NCBI GenBank assembly: GCA_002025865.1
Contig: MWOR01000153.1
Location: 1-62,481, forward strand
Origin: Prochlorococcus sp. HOT208_60m_813I02
Lineage (GTDB): Bacteria > Cyanobacteriota > Cyanobacteriia > PCC-6307 > Cyanobiaceae
DNA length: 62,481 nt
Reading direction: 5' to 3'
The notes beneath the pieces were generated by a model. The model saw nothing but the letters and a program-made list of their open reading frames with translations. It had not been told where the DNA came from and searched no databases. A program made the position numbers and the translations under genes. Position 1 is the first letter of the stretch. The number at the start of each line of letters is the position of its first letter. This document shows positions 38,459 through 48,781 of the stretch, piece after piece.

Positions 38459-40363
38459 ATGGAAAAAGGCGAAATTCGTATTAATACCGAAAATATTTTC
38501 CCAATTATCAAGAAGGCAGTATATTCTGACCATGAAATCTTTTTAAGAGAACTTGTTAGTAATGGTGTTGACGCAATTAGTAAAAGAAGAATGGCCTCTA
38601 TGGCAGGTGATTGCGAGAATAATGAGGAGGCTCAAGTAAAAATAAAAATAAACCGAGAAAAAAATACCTTAACCATTTCGGATAATGGAATTGGAATGAA
38701 TGATGAAGAAATTAAGAAATACATAAATCAAGTTGCATTTTCTAGTGCTGAAGAATTCCTAACAAAATACAAAAAAGATAATGATGAATTTATAGGTCAT
38801 TTTGGACTAGGTTTTTATTCAAGTTTCATGGTGGCAGATAGAGTTGATATATTAACTAAGTCGGCAATTGGGGAATCAAAAGCTTTTAAATGGTCTTGTG
38901 ATGGATCTCCAAGCTTCACGTTAGAGGAATCAGAAAGAAAGACAATTGGTACAGATGTTATTCTTCACCTACTTGAAGAAGAAAAAGAGTTTATCGAGCC
39001 TGAAAGGATTAAATCACTAATAAAAAAATATTGTGATTTTATGCCAATAGATGTCTTATTAGAAGAAGAGACAATTAATAAGAAAAATCCTCCTTGGAGA
39101 AAACAACCTAGTGAATTAAAAGATGAAGATTATATTGAGTTATATAAATACCTTTATCCTTTCCAGGGAGATCCACTGTTATGGATTCATTTAAATACAG
39201 ATTATCCATATGACATACAAGGGATATTGTATTTCCCAAAGTTGTCAGGTAGAGCTGATTGGGAAAAGGGAGAAATAAAACTATTTTGCAATCAAGTATT
39301 CGTAAGCGATTCAATTAAAGAGATAGTTCCAAAATACCTTTTACCTCTAAGAGGAGTTATTGACTCCACAGATATACCTCTAAATGTTAGTAGAAGTGCA
39401 TTACAAACAGATAGAAAAGTCAGGTCTATATCATCATTTATCTCAAAAAAAATCGCTAATAAACTCAAGGATTTGATAAAAAATTCTCCAGAATTTTATG
39501 CAGAAATTTGGGATTCAATCTCTGCTTTTATTAAAATTGGTGCTATCGAAGACGAAAAATTTGCTGATTTAGTCAATGACAGTATAATTTTCGAAACAAT
39601 AATAAATTCAGATAAAGAAGTAACTAAAGATATTGAAAATAAATCCCTTATCAAGACCAATGATAAATATTTTACAACTCTCGCAAATTACAAAGAGCGA
39701 AATAAATTAACTGATTCTAAAAAAATAATTTACTGTTCAGATTTGATTGCACAATCTAGTGCATTAAATATCTGTTTATCTGATAATAAAGAAGTTATTA
39801 AATCAGATCCCTTAATTGACTCGCAATTTCTTCCATGGTTGGAAAGTAAAAATGAAGAGTATCAATTTCAAAGAGTAGATTCAGAAATAAATGAACTAGA
39901 AGATAAAGAATCTAAAGAAATTGTAGATAAGGATGGCAAATCAAATACAGATAATCTAAGAGATACGATAGTTAAGGCTCTTAACAATGAGAAAGTAACA
40001 GTTAAAGTGCAGTCACTTTCAAGTAAAGATGCTCCACCAGCGATGATCTTGCTTCCAGAGCAAATGAGAAGAATTAATGATATGGGCGCTTACATGGAAC
40101 AAAAGATGCCTGGCTTACCTGAATATCATGTGCTCTTAATTAATAAAGAACATCCACTTATTGTTGGTCTTAATAAAATTACAGGCAACAAAATAATTAT
40201 TGATGAAAAAGATCCAATTGAGAATCCATTGGCATCTAAAATTGCTAATCATGTTTACGATATGGCTAAGCTTTCCGTTGGTGGATTAGATCAAGAACAG
40301 ATAATTAATTTACAAAATAATAATGCCGAATTAATTTCAGAATTACTTAATTCAACAAATTGA
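38459..40363 (+). CDS. htpG: Hsp90-family chaperone HtpG
   Basis: A 634-residue Hsp90. The N-terminal GHKL ATPase has [40 protein letters not shown] and [19 protein letters not shown]. The middle domain has [20 protein letters not shown]. The C-terminal dimerisation domain ends in [16 protein letters not shown], without MEEVD as usual for bacteria. It promotes refolding and stress tolerance in the cytoplasm. An upstream gap of 118 AT-rich bases with no other gene probably holds its promoter. Confidence 0.96.
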   Translation: MEKGEIRINTENIFPIIKKAVYSDHEIFLRELVSNGVDAISKRRMASMAGDCENNEEAQVKIKINREKNTLTISDNGIGMNDEEIKKYINQVAFSSAEEFLTKYKKDNDEFIGHFGLGFYSSFMVADRVDILTKSAIGESKAFKWSCDGSPSFTLEESERKTIGTDVILHLLEEEKEFIEPERIKSLIKKYCDFMPIDVLLEEETINKKNPPWRKQPSELKDEDYIELYKYLYPFQGDPLLWIHLNTDYPYDIQGILYFPKLSGRADWEKGEIKLFCNQVFVSDSIKEIVPKYLLPLRGVIDSTDIPLNVSRSALQTDRKVRSISSFISKKIANKLKDLIKNSPEFYAEIWDSISAFIKIGAIEDEKFADLVNDSIIFETIINSDKEVTKDIENKSLIKTNDKYFTTLANYKERNKLTDSKKIIYCSDLIAQSSALNICLSDNKEVIKSDPLIDSQFLPWLESKNEEYQFQRVDSEINELEDKESKEIVDKDGKSNTDNLRDTIVKALNNEKVTVKVQSLSSKDAPPAMILLPEQMRRINDMGAYMEQKMPGLPEYHVLLINKEHPLIVGLNKITGNKIIIDEKDPIENPLASKIANHVYDMAKLSVGGLDQEQIINLQNNNAELISELLNSTN

Positions 40364-40400
40364 GTCATGTGTTAGTATTTTTATAGATATAACTCAAAAC

Positions 40401-40637
40401 ATGTCAAGAGTTTGCGAATTGACCGGTGCAAAAGCTAATAACGGGATGGCAGTAAGCCACTCACATATTCGTACAAAAAAATTGCAAGAAGTTAATCTCC
40501 AAAAAAGGAGACTTTGGTGGGAAGAAGGCAAAAAATGGGTGAATATTAAAATTAGCACCAAAGCACTAAAGTCTATACAAAAAGTAGGTTTAGATAAATT
40601 TGCTAAATCAAATGGAGTTGATTTAAAAAAATTCTAA
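40401..40637 (+). CDS. rpmB: 50S ribosomal protein L28
   Basis: A 78-residue basic ribosomal protein. [20 protein letters not shown] and [19 protein letters not shown] are the L28 signature; [20 protein letters not shown] ends it. Length is standard. It follows htpG by 37 bases and is 5 bases before the peroxiredoxin ATG. Confidence 0.97.
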   Translation: MSRVCELTGAKANNGMAVSHSHIRTKKLQEVNLQKRRLWWEEGKKWVNIKISTKALKSIQKVGLDKFAKSNGVDLKKF

Positions 40638-40642
40638 ATTTG

Positions 40643-41176
40643 ATGAGAAATTTAGTTGTAAGTATATTAATATCTTTTATCTTTTTAATTAATTGTAATT
40701 CAGCAATCGCTTTTGACTTTGCTCCTGAAGTTGGAGATTTTGCTCCAAACTTTCAATTAGAAGGTTTTAATAAAAATATAAAAACTAAAAAAATTTGGGA
40801 ATTAAATGATTTTCAAGGTAAGTGGCTTGTTATGTATTTTTATCCAAAGGACTTTACCGCAGGTTGCACTATTGAAGCTAAAGGTTTTTCGGAATTAAAA
40901 AAAGATTTTTCAAAATATAATGCCGAAATTGTTGGTATTAGCGCTGATAATCAAGATTCTCATGAAAGTTTCTGCAGCGAGAAATCTATAAACTACACAT
41001 TATTATCCGATCCTGAAGGAATTATTAGCGATAAATATGGTTCTTGGATTCCTCCATTTTCAGATAGAAATACTTTTTTGATTTCTCCAGAAGGGGAAAT
41101 TTCTTATAGATGGATAAGTGTTTTACCTATAAATCATGCCAAAGAAGTACTTAATGTACTAAAGAAAAAAATATAA
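40643..41176 (+). CDS. exported peroxiredoxin (PrxQ/Bcp-like)
   Basis: A 177-residue thiol peroxidase. Residues 1-23 form a signal peptide (RNLVVSILISFIFLINCNSA, then IAF), so it acts in the thylakoid lumen or periplasm. Residues about 24-177 are the thioredoxin fold: VGDFAPNFQLEGFNKNIKTK and MYFYPKDFTAGCTIEAKGF with the peroxidatic Cys. The resolving Cys that PrxQ keeps five residues later is Lys here; another Cys lies about 40 residues downstream (ESFCSEKSI). A TTG one codon upstream (40640) is an alternative start. Three downstream genes (DUF2499, DUF3593, psaK) lie on the same strand. Confidence 0.88.
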   Translation: MRNLVVSILISFIFLINCNSAIAFDFAPEVGDFAPNFQLEGFNKNIKTKKIWELNDFQGKWLVMYFYPKDFTAGCTIEAKGFSELKKDFSKYNAEIVGISADNQDSHESFCSEKSINYTLLSDPEGIISDKYGSWIPPFSDRNTFLISPEGEISYRWISVLPINHAKEVLNVLKKKI

Positions 41177-41179
41177 ATT

Positions 41180-41482
41180 TTGCACGAACTTTCATTTGGA
41201 ACCTGGTTAATTCACATCTCTTCGGTCATTGAATGGATATTTACCATCTTTGTTATATACAAAATATCTACATATAAAGAATATAATTTATTTTTTTGGT
41301 TAAGCTTAGCTATGGTTCCAAACTTAATAGGAGCTATGTGCGCTATTACTTGGCATATCTATGATAATGATGATGTATTGTATGGATTAGTAACGCTTCA
41401 AGGGATATTTACATTTATTGGAAATTCAACATTAGCTCTCGCATCATTCACTATTTTCAAAAAGGAAGAGAATTATGAATGA
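41180..41482 (+). CDS. DUF2499 (Ycf49-like) membrane protein
   Basis: A 100-residue protein with a TTG start. LSFGTWLIHISSVIEWIFTI, FFWLSLAMVPNLIGAMCAIT and WHIYDNDDVLYGLVTLQGIF match the DUF2499/Ycf49 family of cyanobacteria and algal plastids. Three hydrophobic helices are predicted. Its function is unknown; the conservation only among phototrophs suggests a thylakoid-related role. It starts 3 bases after the peroxiredoxin stop and overlaps the next gene by 8 bases, so the cluster is probably translationally coupled. Confidence 0.85.
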   Translation: MHELSFGTWLIHISSVIEWIFTIFVIYKISTYKEYNLFFWLSLAMVPNLIGAMCAITWHIYDNDDVLYGLVTLQGIFTFIGNSTLALASFTIFKKEENYE

Positions 41483-41810
41483 TTTATTTTTTAAATTTAT
41501 AGAAAAATTAGGTTCCATTGATAACACATTATTGTTCGCAGTATCAATAATTCCATATGCAATATTTTTGTTTTACTTATATAAAATCAAATCTGTTAAT
41601 ATTTTTGTAAAAACAGGATTTTCCTTAACTGTTTTATTCGTATTCATAACTATATTGGTATCTATCTTCACACTAAATTACTATAATAAAACCCTTGTTG
41701 AGGTTGACTTCCTGCATGGCTTTGCAGAATCATTCCTAACAGTAAGTGATTTTGTTATTTTGTATGGATTTACAAAGTTTTTAAATAGCTTAGAAGTAAA
41801 CAACTCTTAA
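41475..41810 (+). CDS. DUF3593 membrane protein
   Basis: A 111-residue protein with three hydrophobic segments (LLFAVSIIPYAIFLFYLYKI; SLTVLFVFITILVSIFTL; LTVSDFVILYGFTKFL). It matches DUF3593, small phototroph-restricted membrane proteins of unknown function that typically follow a DUF2499 gene. The 8-base overlap with that gene supports a shared role, perhaps in one membrane complex. The tie to photosynthesis, through psaK next door, is inference. Confidence 0.8.
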   Translation: MNDLFFKFIEKLGSIDNTLLFAVSIIPYAIFLFYLYKIKSVNIFVKTGFSLTVLFVFITILVSIFTLNYYNKTLVEVDFLHGFAESFLTVSDFVILYGFTKFLNSLEVNNS

Positions 41811-41876
41811 GACCTTTTACAATTTTGTGTTTTTTAGGTAAAAATATTAGAGAATATATGAAAATAACGATTTTTT

Positions 41877-42137
41877 ATGTTTACTACATTATTTGCAGCT
41901 GCAGATCCAGCAACTTTTTCTTGGTCTCCAAAGTGTGCCGTCGTAATGATTGCATGTAATGTTTTTGCTTATGCAATTGCTAGAGCAACAATAAGAAAAC
42001 CTAATGAAGGTTTTGAAATACCTAATTCAAAATTCTATGGTGGTTTAAGTCACGCTTCTGTTGTAGGTGCTAATTGCCTTGGGCATATTTTCGGAATTGG
42101 AGCAATCTTAGGATTAGCATCACGTGGGGTTTTATAA
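41877..42137 (+). CDS. psaK: photosystem I subunit X (PsaK)
   Basis: An 86-residue membrane protein with two hydrophobic helices. SPKCAVVMIACNVFAYAIAR forms the first and LGHIFGIGAILGLASRGVL the second, separated by the loop ATIRKPNEGFEIPNSKFYGG, all typical of PsaK. It sits at the periphery of photosystem I in the thylakoid and binds chlorophyll, linking antenna proteins. The 66-base upstream gap could carry its own promoter. It is convergent with dxs. Confidence 0.95.
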   Translation: MFTTLFAAADPATFSWSPKCAVVMIACNVFAYAIARATIRKPNEGFEIPNSKFYGGLSHASVVGANCLGHIFGIGAILGLASRGVL

Positions 42138-42158
42138 AAATTTATTTATTAAATTTTT
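42136..42158. terminator. AT-only hairpin between psaK and dxs
   Basis: AAAAATTTA, loop TTTAT, TAAATTTTT forms a 9-bp all A/T stem overlapping both convergent stop codons, with A/T tracts on both sides. It could act as a weak bidirectional terminator. Confidence 0.35.
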
Positions 42159-44046
42159 AATAATCTAACTTAAACTTTTTAACAATTTTATCTGCCATCT
42201 GATCAGGCATAAGTCCTAATTTTTCTTTACTCTGATCAGGTGAAGCATGATCAACTAAAACATCAGGTATACCTACTCTGTATACAGGAATATTTATTTC
42301 ATTATCGTTTAATAATTCAACTATTGCGGAACCAAATCCCCCTATTAGGGTTCCTTCTTCCATAGTTACAACTTTTTGAATCCTACTTGCTAAAGGCATA
42401 ATAAGATTTTTATCGAGAGGCTTCACAAATCTTGCATTAATAAGACATGCATTAATATTCATATTTTTTAGTATCTTTGCTGTTTCGATAGCTGATGCGA
42501 CCATTGAACCATAAGCAATAATTAAAATATCCTCTCCTTCTTCAAGTATTTCAGCTTCGCCTATGTTTAAAGGTTCCCAACCCTCATCCATTACAGCCAC
42601 TCCTAACCCAGAGCCTCTGGGTATTCTTAGTGCTGTAGGACCATTATGGTTTATTGAAGTTATTAACATTCTCTGTAATTCAGACTCATCTTTTGGGGCC
42701 ATCAATACAAAATTAGGTATAGATCTCATATAACTGATATCGTACTGACCTTGGTGAGTAGGACCGTCAGCTCCAACTATCCCAGCTCTATCAAGTACGA
42801 ATGATACAGGTAAATTTTGTATCCCTACATCATGAATTAATTGATCGAAAGCACGTTGAAGAAAAGTACTATAAATAGCTACAACAGGCTTTAGACCATC
42901 GCACGACATTCCTGCCGCAAGAGTAACTGCATGTTGTTCTGCTATTCCTACATCGATATATTGGTCTGGAATATTTCTTTGCAATATATCTAAACCAGTA
43001 CCTGTAGCCATTGCAGCTGTAATGCCAACGACTTTGCTATCTTGTTCACATATTTTTAATAAGGTTTGACCAAATATTTTACTATAACTAACAGGCTTAG
43101 GTTTCTTTGATGGAATAGATTTCCCAGTAGTCAGATCAAATGCAGACTGTGCATGATATCCTACCTGGTCAGCTTCTGCATAAGGATAACCCTTACCTTT
43201 TGTTGTGACAACATGAACAAGTACAGGTTTTTTAAGTTTATGAGCAGCGTTAAAAGTATTTACTAAATTCCCAATATCATGACCGTCAATAGGACCCATA
43301 TATGTAAATCCAAGTTCTTCAAAAACAGCACCAACCTTAGGCACAGCCAATCGTCTAACACTTCCTTTAATATTTTTCAATTCTTCTGGTATATCCTTAC
43401 CAATTAAGGGAATATTTTTTACACTTTCTTGAACACTATCGGATAAAAATTGCAATGGCGGACTAACTCTTACCTTATTTAAGTAAGATGAAAGGGCTCC
43501 AACTGGAGGTGAAATAGACATATCATTATCGTTTAATACAACAACTAAAGGAGTATTTGGTAAGTGTCCTGCATGATTTATAGCTTCTAATGCCATTCCT
43601 CCAGTTAATGCTCCATCTCCAATAACAGCAACACATTTATAATTCTCACCTTTTCTGTCTCTTGCTATTGCCATTCCTAAAGCAGCAGAAATAGAAGTGC
43701 TTGCATGTCCAGCACCAAAATGATCAAATTTACTTTCACTTCTTTTTAGATATCCAGCTACTCCATTTTGTTGCCTAAGGGAATCAAATTGACTGAAACG
43801 ACCTGTTATTAATTTATGAGGATAACCTTGATGTCCTACATCCCAAACAACTTTGTCAAAATCTAGATCAAGAGTTTGATATAAAGCCAATGTAAGCTCA
43901 ACTACACCTAAACCAGGGCCAAGATGTCCACCGCTAGTAGATACTACTTGAAGGTGTCTTTCTCTAATTTGACAAGCAATTTCCTCTAATTGTGAAACTG
44001 TTAAGCCATGAAGTTGATTTGGATGACTTAACTCACTTAAAAGCAT
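42157..44046 (-). CDS. dxs: 1-deoxy-D-xylulose-5-phosphate synthase
   Basis: A 629-residue thiamine diphosphate enzyme. [36 protein letters not shown] and [20 protein letters not shown] (ThDP/Mg binding, near residue 150) are present, as is the transketolase-type pyrimidine domain ([20 protein letters not shown]). It condenses pyruvate and glyceraldehyde-3-P, the first committed step of the MEP pathway to isoprenoids, carotenoids and phytol. Length is standard. It is divergent from ilvA. Confidence 0.97.
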   Translation of the reverse strand: MLLSELSHPNQLHGLTVSQLEEIACQIRERHLQVVSTSGGHLGPGLGVVELTLALYQTLDLDFDKVVWDVGHQGYPHKLITGRFSQFDSLRQQNGVAGYLKRSESKFDHFGAGHASTSISAALGMAIARDRKGENYKCVAVIGDGALTGGMALEAINHAGHLPNTPLVVVLNDNDMSISPPVGALSSYLNKVRVSPPLQFLSDSVQESVKNIPLIGKDIPEELKNIKGSVRRLAVPKVGAVFEELGFTYMGPIDGHDIGNLVNTFNAAHKLKKPVLVHVVTTKGKGYPYAEADQVGYHAQSAFDLTTGKSIPSKKPKPVSYSKIFGQTLLKICEQDSKVVGITAAMATGTGLDILQRNIPDQYIDVGIAEQHAVTLAAGMSCDGLKPVVAIYSTFLQRAFDQLIHDVGIQNLPVSFVLDRAGIVGADGPTHQGQYDISYMRSIPNFVLMAPKDESELQRMLITSINHNGPTALRIPRGSGLGVAVMDEGWEPLNIGEAEILEEGEDILIIAYGSMVASAIETAKILKNMNINACLINARFVKPLDKNLIMPLASRIQKVVTMEEGTLIGGFGSAIVELLNDNEINIPVYRVGIPDVLVDHASPDQSKEKLGLMPDQMADKIVKKFKLDY

Positions 44047-44162
44047 TTAACAAAAATAGGTATCTATCTAATCTAAAACGTAAAGGTGCAAAATGAGTAT
44101 TTTTTTGGAAATAGATCATGTAATGTTTTATTAGATTAATAATTAATGCTAAAAATATATAT

Positions 44163-45704
44163 ATGGATGATTATTTTGAAAAAATACTTCAAGCTGAAGT
44201 CTATGAAGTAGCAAAAAAAACACCCCTAGAAAAAGCTCATAATTTAAGTAATACACTTAATAATGAAGTTTTTCTAAAAAGAGAAGATCTTCAAGATGTA
44301 TTTTCATTCAAAGTAAGAGGTGCATATAACAAAATGAGTAAGCTCACCAATTCTCAGCTTTCTCAGGGAGTAATTACATCAAGTGCTGGTAATCATGCTC
44401 AAGGTGTTGCTCTTAGTGCTCTAAAGCTAAATTGCCAAGCGACAATATTAATGCCCATTACAACGCCTCTCGTAAAAGTTAATGCTGTGAAAAAGTTAAA
44501 AGCAAAAGTTATATTATTTGGTGATAATTATGATGAAACTTACAAAGAAGCAATAAGGATTAGCAAAGAAAGAAATTTATGTTTTATTCATCCTTTTGAT
44601 GATCTAGATGTAATAGCAGGACAAGGAACTATAGCTATTGAACTTGAACAGCAACTAAAGGAAAAACCCTATGCAATTTATATTGCTGTTGGTGGTGGAG
44701 GATTGATATCAGGAATATCCTTATATATTAAAAAAATATGGCCTGAAGTAAAAATAATTGGGGTAGAGCCTGAAGATGCAGACGCTATGACAAAATCTTT
44801 GGAAGAATCAAAAATTGTGGAATTATCTTCTGTTGGTCAATTTGCAGATGGAGTGGCGGTTAAAAAAATTGGTAAAAATACTTTTGATATTGGCAGAAAA
44901 TATATAGATAAGATGATTACCGTTAATACTGATGAAATATGTGCAGCTATAAAAGATGTTTTTGAGGATACTAGATCAATACTAGAGCCCGCAGGAGCAT
45001 TATCAATTGCAGGGATGAAAAAAGATATTTTAAATTCGAATCATTCAAATAGAAAAATGGTTGCGATAGCATGTGGTGCAAATATGAATTTTGAGCGGCT
45101 AAGATTTGTAGCAGAAAGAGCAGAGCTTGGTGAGTGCAAAGAAGTAATGATGGCTGTTGAAATTCCTGAACGAGCTGGAAGTTTAATTGATTTTTGTAAG
45201 TTACTTGATAATAGAAATTTAACTGAATTTAGCTACAGGATGTCGAATTCTAAGAATGCCCAGATCTTTGTAGGAGTTCAAGTATATGGATTAAATGATA
45301 AAAAAAATCTTTTAAATTTATTTAGAAGTTCGGAGTACTCATTTATTGACATAAGTGATGATGAATTATCTAAAAATCATCTAAGACATATGGTAGGTGG
45401 AAGATTACCAAAGAATTTTAAAGAAATGGATAATAGAGACTTTGTTGAGCTTTTATACAGATTTGAGTTTCCTGAAAGGCCTGGCGCATTAATAAACTTC
45501 TTAAATAATATGAAATCTAATTGGTCTATAAGCGTATTTCACTATAGGAATTATGGAGCTGATGTTGGGAAAATTGTTATTGGAGTTTTAATCGATAAAA
45601 ATGAGATTTTAGAGTGGAATAAATTTGTAAGAATTCTAGGCTATAAATTTTGGGATGAAACTCAAAACGATACATATAGACTATTCCTTGGTGCATCAGA
45701 TTAA
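44163..45704 (+). CDS. ilvA: threonine ammonia-lyase (biosynthetic)
   Basis: A 513-residue PLP enzyme. FLKREDLQDVFSFKVRGAYN contains the Schiff-base lysine (about residue 59), followed by TSSAGNHAQGVALSA and VGGGGLISGISLY (phosphate-binding Gly loop). The C-terminal 190 residues contain two ACT-like repeats (VEIPERAGSLIDFCKLLDNR; RFEFPERPGALINFLNNMKS), the isoleucine-sensing module of the biosynthetic enzyme. It makes 2-oxobutanoate for isoleucine, complementing ilvE in this window. Confidence 0.95.
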   Translation: MDDYFEKILQAEVYEVAKKTPLEKAHNLSNTLNNEVFLKREDLQDVFSFKVRGAYNKMSKLTNSQLSQGVITSSAGNHAQGVALSALKLNCQATILMPITTPLVKVNAVKKLKAKVILFGDNYDETYKEAIRISKERNLCFIHPFDDLDVIAGQGTIAIELEQQLKEKPYAIYIAVGGGGLISGISLYIKKIWPEVKIIGVEPEDADAMTKSLEESKIVELSSVGQFADGVAVKKIGKNTFDIGRKYIDKMITVNTDEICAAIKDVFEDTRSILEPAGALSIAGMKKDILNSNHSNRKMVAIACGANMNFERLRFVAERAELGECKEVMMAVEIPERAGSLIDFCKLLDNRNLTEFSYRMSNSKNAQIFVGVQVYGLNDKKNLLNLFRSSEYSFIDISDDELSKNHLRHMVGGRLPKNFKEMDNRDFVELLYRFEFPERPGALINFLNNMKSNWSISVFHYRNYGADVGKIVIGVLIDKNEILEWNKFVRILGYKFWDETQNDTYRLFLGASD

Positions 45705-45773
45705 ATTTAAGGTAAATTAGGAAAGATTTCGGTAATTAAAATTAATCAATCTGATCTAAAAAATACCACGCCA

Positions 45774-46280
45774 ATGTCTGATATAGATCTAGTAACTAAA
45801 GTTGAAGCTGTTCTATATTTAAAAGGCAGACCAATAACAAAAAAGGATCTTTCAGAAATTACTAATTCTGATATAAACTCTATAAATGATGCAATTAAAG
45901 ATCTAAAAAATAAATACTCTAATCCCAACTCAGCTATTGAATTAAATGCAGTTAATAACAGTTTTTCTCTTGAACTAAAATCAAGTCTTAATGAATTCGT
46001 CGATGATTTACTTCCTTCTGATTTGAAAACATCCGAATTAAGGACATTAGCTACTATTGCGATCAAAAAAAAGATCCTACAATCGGATCTTATACTTCTT
46101 AGAGGTTCAGGTGCTTATGATCATATTAAAGAATTATTAGAAAAGAAATTTATCGTCAAACGAAAGCAAAAAGATGGTAGATCATTTTGGTTATCATTGT
46201 CAGAAAAGTTTTTTCAAACTTTTGCTGTAAGTAATGAATATCTCTCAAATATAGGAAGCAATAATAACAAGCAGCAATAA
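45774..46280 (+). CDS. scpB: segregation and condensation protein B
   Basis: A 168-residue tandem winged-helix protein. VTKVEAVLYLKGRPITKKDL is the ScpB start; LRTLATIAIKKKILQSDLIL and LRGSGAYDHIKELLEKKFIV are the second winged helix (usually IRGVnsd...L..L). ScpB is the kite subunit of the SMC-ScpA-ScpB condensin that compacts and segregates chromosomes. A frame continues slightly upstream, but this ATG is followed directly by conserved sequence. It lies 38 bases before the yggT gene. Confidence 0.9.
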   Translation: MSDIDLVTKVEAVLYLKGRPITKKDLSEITNSDINSINDAIKDLKNKYSNPNSAIELNAVNNSFSLELKSSLNEFVDDLLPSDLKTSELRTLATIAIKKKILQSDLILLRGSGAYDHIKELLEKKFIVKRKQKDGRSFWLSLSEKFFQTFAVSNEYLSNIGSNNNKQQ

Positions 46281-46318
46281 TAAGTAAATGTTAGGATAAA
46301 TTAAATTACTAAAAGATA

Positions 46319-46597
46319 ATGTTATCTGAGATTTTTGCAGTTCTGGGCCAAACTTTATCAATTTATTCATTCATATTGATAATAAGAATTTTGCTTACAT
46401 GGTTTCCAGGTATTGATTGGAGTAACGGTGTTTTATCTGCATTAACTTCTATCACAGATCCTTATTTAAACATTTTTAGAGGTATTATCCCTCCAATAGG
46501 TGGTTTTGATATTTCATCCTTATTAGCTTTTTTACTTTTAAATGTTATACAAAATTTAGTTACAAATCTCCAGTATGCAAGCTTAGGTTATAGCTGA
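46319..46597 (+). CDS. YggT family membrane protein
   Basis: A 92-residue protein with two hydrophobic segments: VLGQTLSIYSFILIIRILLT and FDISSLLAFLLLNVIQNLV. The loop WFPGIDWSNGVLSALTSITD, then PYLNIFRGIIPPIGGFD, is the YggT/Ycf19 signature. Plastid and cyanobacterial members have been linked to cell division/nucleoid or thylakoid organisation, but the role is not fixed. Ends 2 bases before the stop of the convergent MazG-like gene. Confidence 0.9.
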   Translation: MLSEIFAVLGQTLSIYSFILIIRILLTWFPGIDWSNGVLSALTSITDPYLNIFRGIIPPIGGFDISSLLAFLLLNVIQNLVTNLQYASLGYS

Positions 46598-46599
46598 AC

Positions 46600-46929
46600 T
46601 TATCTATCATCTCCTGAACCTCTTATCTTTCCTTTAGCAGCTCTTAATTTTAATTTTTCAAGGTTTTGTAATGCAACATCCTCTAAATTGAAATTTAATT
46701 CTGTACAAAGATTTGATATATACCACAAAACATCTCCTAATTCTTTTTTAATACCTAATTTTGATTCGTTATCAAATATTCCATTTTTATCTCTTAAAAC
46801 CTTTTTCACTTTTTCTGCCACCTCACCAGCCTCTCCAACTAAACCAAGAGTTGGATAAATATTATTTGAGCCTAAATCTGGATATTGTGCTGTTTCTCTA
46901 GCTTTTTTCTGATAAGTTTTAAAATCCAT
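46600..46929 (-). CDS. MazG-like nucleotide pyrophosphohydrolase
   Basis: A 109-residue all-alpha NTP-PPase-fold protein. LGLVGEAGEVAEKVKKVLRD contains the EExxE-type metal-binding helix and KKELGDVLWYISNLCTELN carries the ExxD motif. Members hydrolyse non-canonical or excess nucleoside triphosphates to monophosphates, a house-cleaning role. It is a single-domain form, unlike two-domain E. coli MazG. There is no toxin partner nearby, so a toxin-antitoxin role is unlikely. Confidence 0.9.
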   Translation of the reverse strand: MDFKTYQKKARETAQYPDLGSNNIYPTLGLVGEAGEVAEKVKKVLRDKNGIFDNESKLGIKKELGDVLWYISNLCTELNFNLEDVALQNLEKLKLRAAKGKIRGSGDDR

Positions 46930-46990
46930 GACTTAAATAACTAACTTTGGGTATGGTAAATTTATTTATATCTAGCAATATTATCTATAT

Positions 46991-48781
46991 ATGTCGAATA
47001 TTGATTTAAAAAGAAGAACAAAAATAGTAGCAACTATTGGCCCTGCAACTCAATCTGAAGAGATAATTACAAATTTAATTAAAGCTGGCGTAACAACATT
47101 CAGATTAAATTTCTCACATGGAGATCATAAAGATCATGCTGAGAGAATAAAAACAATAAGGGAAGTATCAAAAAAGTTAGAAATAGATATTGGAATATTG
47201 CAAGATCTTCAAGGACCTAAAATACGATTAGGGCGCTTTAAAGATGGGCCAGTAAAAGTTAAAAAAGGCGATAAATTCACACTGACATCAAATGAAGTCG
47301 AATGTACAAATATTATTGCAAATGTAACCTATGACAAACTTTCTCAAGAAGTTTGTGAAGGGAAAAGAATACTTTTAGATGATGGGAAAATAGAAATGAT
47401 TGTAGAAAAAGTTGATAAAAAATCTAATAATTTGGAGTGCTTTGTAACTGTAGGAGGGGTTCTTTCAAACAATAAAGGTGTTAATTTTCCAGATGTTCAA
47501 TTATCAGTAAAAGCATTAACAGAAAAAGATAAAGAGGATTTAAAATTCGGTTTATCTGAAGGAGTTGATTGGATAGCACTAAGTTTCGTAAGAAATCCAT
47601 CCGATATAAATGAGATAAAAGATTTAATAAACAAAAATGGGCATTCAACTCCTGTAGTCGCAAAAATAGAAAAATTTGAAGCTATTGATCAGATCGACTC
47701 AGTATTACCCTTGTGTGATGGGGTTATGGTTGCAAGGGGTGATTTGGGAGTAGAAATGCCTGCTGAAGAAGTGCCTCTCTTGCAAAAGGAATTAATAAGA
47801 AAAGCTAATACATTAGGGATCCCAATAATTACAGCGACTCAAATGCTTGATTCTATGGCTTCTAATCCAAGACCAACTAGGGCCGAAGTTAGTGATGTTG
47901 CAAATGCAATTCTGGATGGTACTGATGCTGTAATGCTTTCAAACGAAACTGCGGTTGGCGATTATCCTGTAGAGGCAGTTGAAACCATGGCAACCATAGC
48001 AAGAAGAATTGAAAGAGATTATCCACTTAAGGCTATTGAAAGCCACTTACCCAGTACGATCCCAAATGCTATTAGTGCAGCAGTAAGCAATATAGCTAGA
48101 CAACTTGATGCAGGAGCTATAATCCCTTTAACTAAATCAGGCTCTACCGCTCGAAATGTAAGTAAGTTCAGACCACCAACACCTATCTTGGCAACTACTA
48201 CTGAGAGAAGTGTAGCGAGAAGATTGCAACTTGTTTGGGGAGTTACTCCAATAGTTGTTAAAAATGATCAAAGAACAGCAAAAACTTTTAGTTTAGCTAT
48301 GCAAATTGCTCAGGAGATGGGGATCCTAAATCAAGGAGATTTAGTAGTCCAAACAGCAGGTACATTAACTGGAATTAGCGGGTCTACAGATTTAATAAAA
48401 GTCGGTTTAGTAAGAAAGATTGTATCAAGAGGAATTTCAATAGGGGAAGTCGGTGTTACAGGTAAAGCTAGAATAATTAAAAATAATCTTGATATGTCCT
48501 TAATTTGCCCAGGAGAAATATTATTTGTTCCGAAGGAATTAATGCAAAATATTCCACTTAGTAAAAATATCGCAGGTATTGTTACGAACCAAAATGTAAA
48601 TGATGTTTATGCTTTGTTCAACAAAAATAATAAAAAGATTTCTACAATTTGTAATTTAGAAAATATCGATAATCATCAAATCAGTAATGGTGACCTTATT
48701 ACACTCCAGCTTAATGAAGGTGTTATATACATGGGACAAATTGAAGATGATGATGCAATAGATAAATATAAATATGTCTAG
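46991..48781 (+). CDS. pyk: pyruvate kinase
   Basis: A 596-residue enzyme. RRTKIVATIGPATQSEEIIT, FRLNFSHGDHKDH, VVAKIEKFEAIDQID (catalytic Lys region) and GVMVARGDLGVEMPAEEVPL are all present, followed by the allosteric domain. About 100 extra C-terminal residues (SRGISIGEVGVTGKARIIKN; GEILFVPKELMQNIPLSKNI) resemble the PEP-utilising mobile domain found at the end of some bacterial pyruvate kinases. It converts PEP and ADP to pyruvate and ATP. It overlaps the permease gene downstream by 8 bases. Confidence 0.96.
   Translation: MSNIDLKRRTKIVATIGPATQSEEIITNLIKAGVTTFRLNFSHGDHKDHAERIKTIREVSKKLEIDIGILQDLQGPKIRLGRFKDGPVKVKKGDKFTLTSNEVECTNIIANVTYDKLSQEVCEGKRILLDDGKIEMIVEKVDKKSNNLECFVTVGGVLSNNKGVNFPDVQLSVKALTEKDKEDLKFGLSEGVDWIALSFVRNPSDINEIKDLINKNGHSTPVVAKIEKFEAIDQIDSVLPLCDGVMVARGDLGVEMPAEEVPLLQKELIRKANTLGIPIITATQMLDSMASNPRPTRAEVSDVANAILDGTDAVMLSNETAVGDYPVEAVETMATIARRIERDYPLKAIESHLPSTIPNAISAAVSNIARQLDAGAIIPLTKSGSTARNVSKFRPPTPILATTTERSVARRLQLVWGVTPIVVKNDQRTAKTFSLAMQIAQEMGILNQGDLVVQTAGTLTGISGSTDLIKVGLVRKIVSRGISIGEVGVTGKARIIKNNLDMSLICPGEILFVPKELMQNIPLSKNIAGIVTNQNVNDVYALFNKNNKKISTICNLENIDNHQISNGDLITLQLNEGVIYMGQIEDDDAIDKYKYV

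Noticed and set aside
46600..46929. Toxin-antitoxin role for the MazG-like gene
   Set aside because: MazG here is a stand-alone NTP-PPase with no toxin partner nearby.
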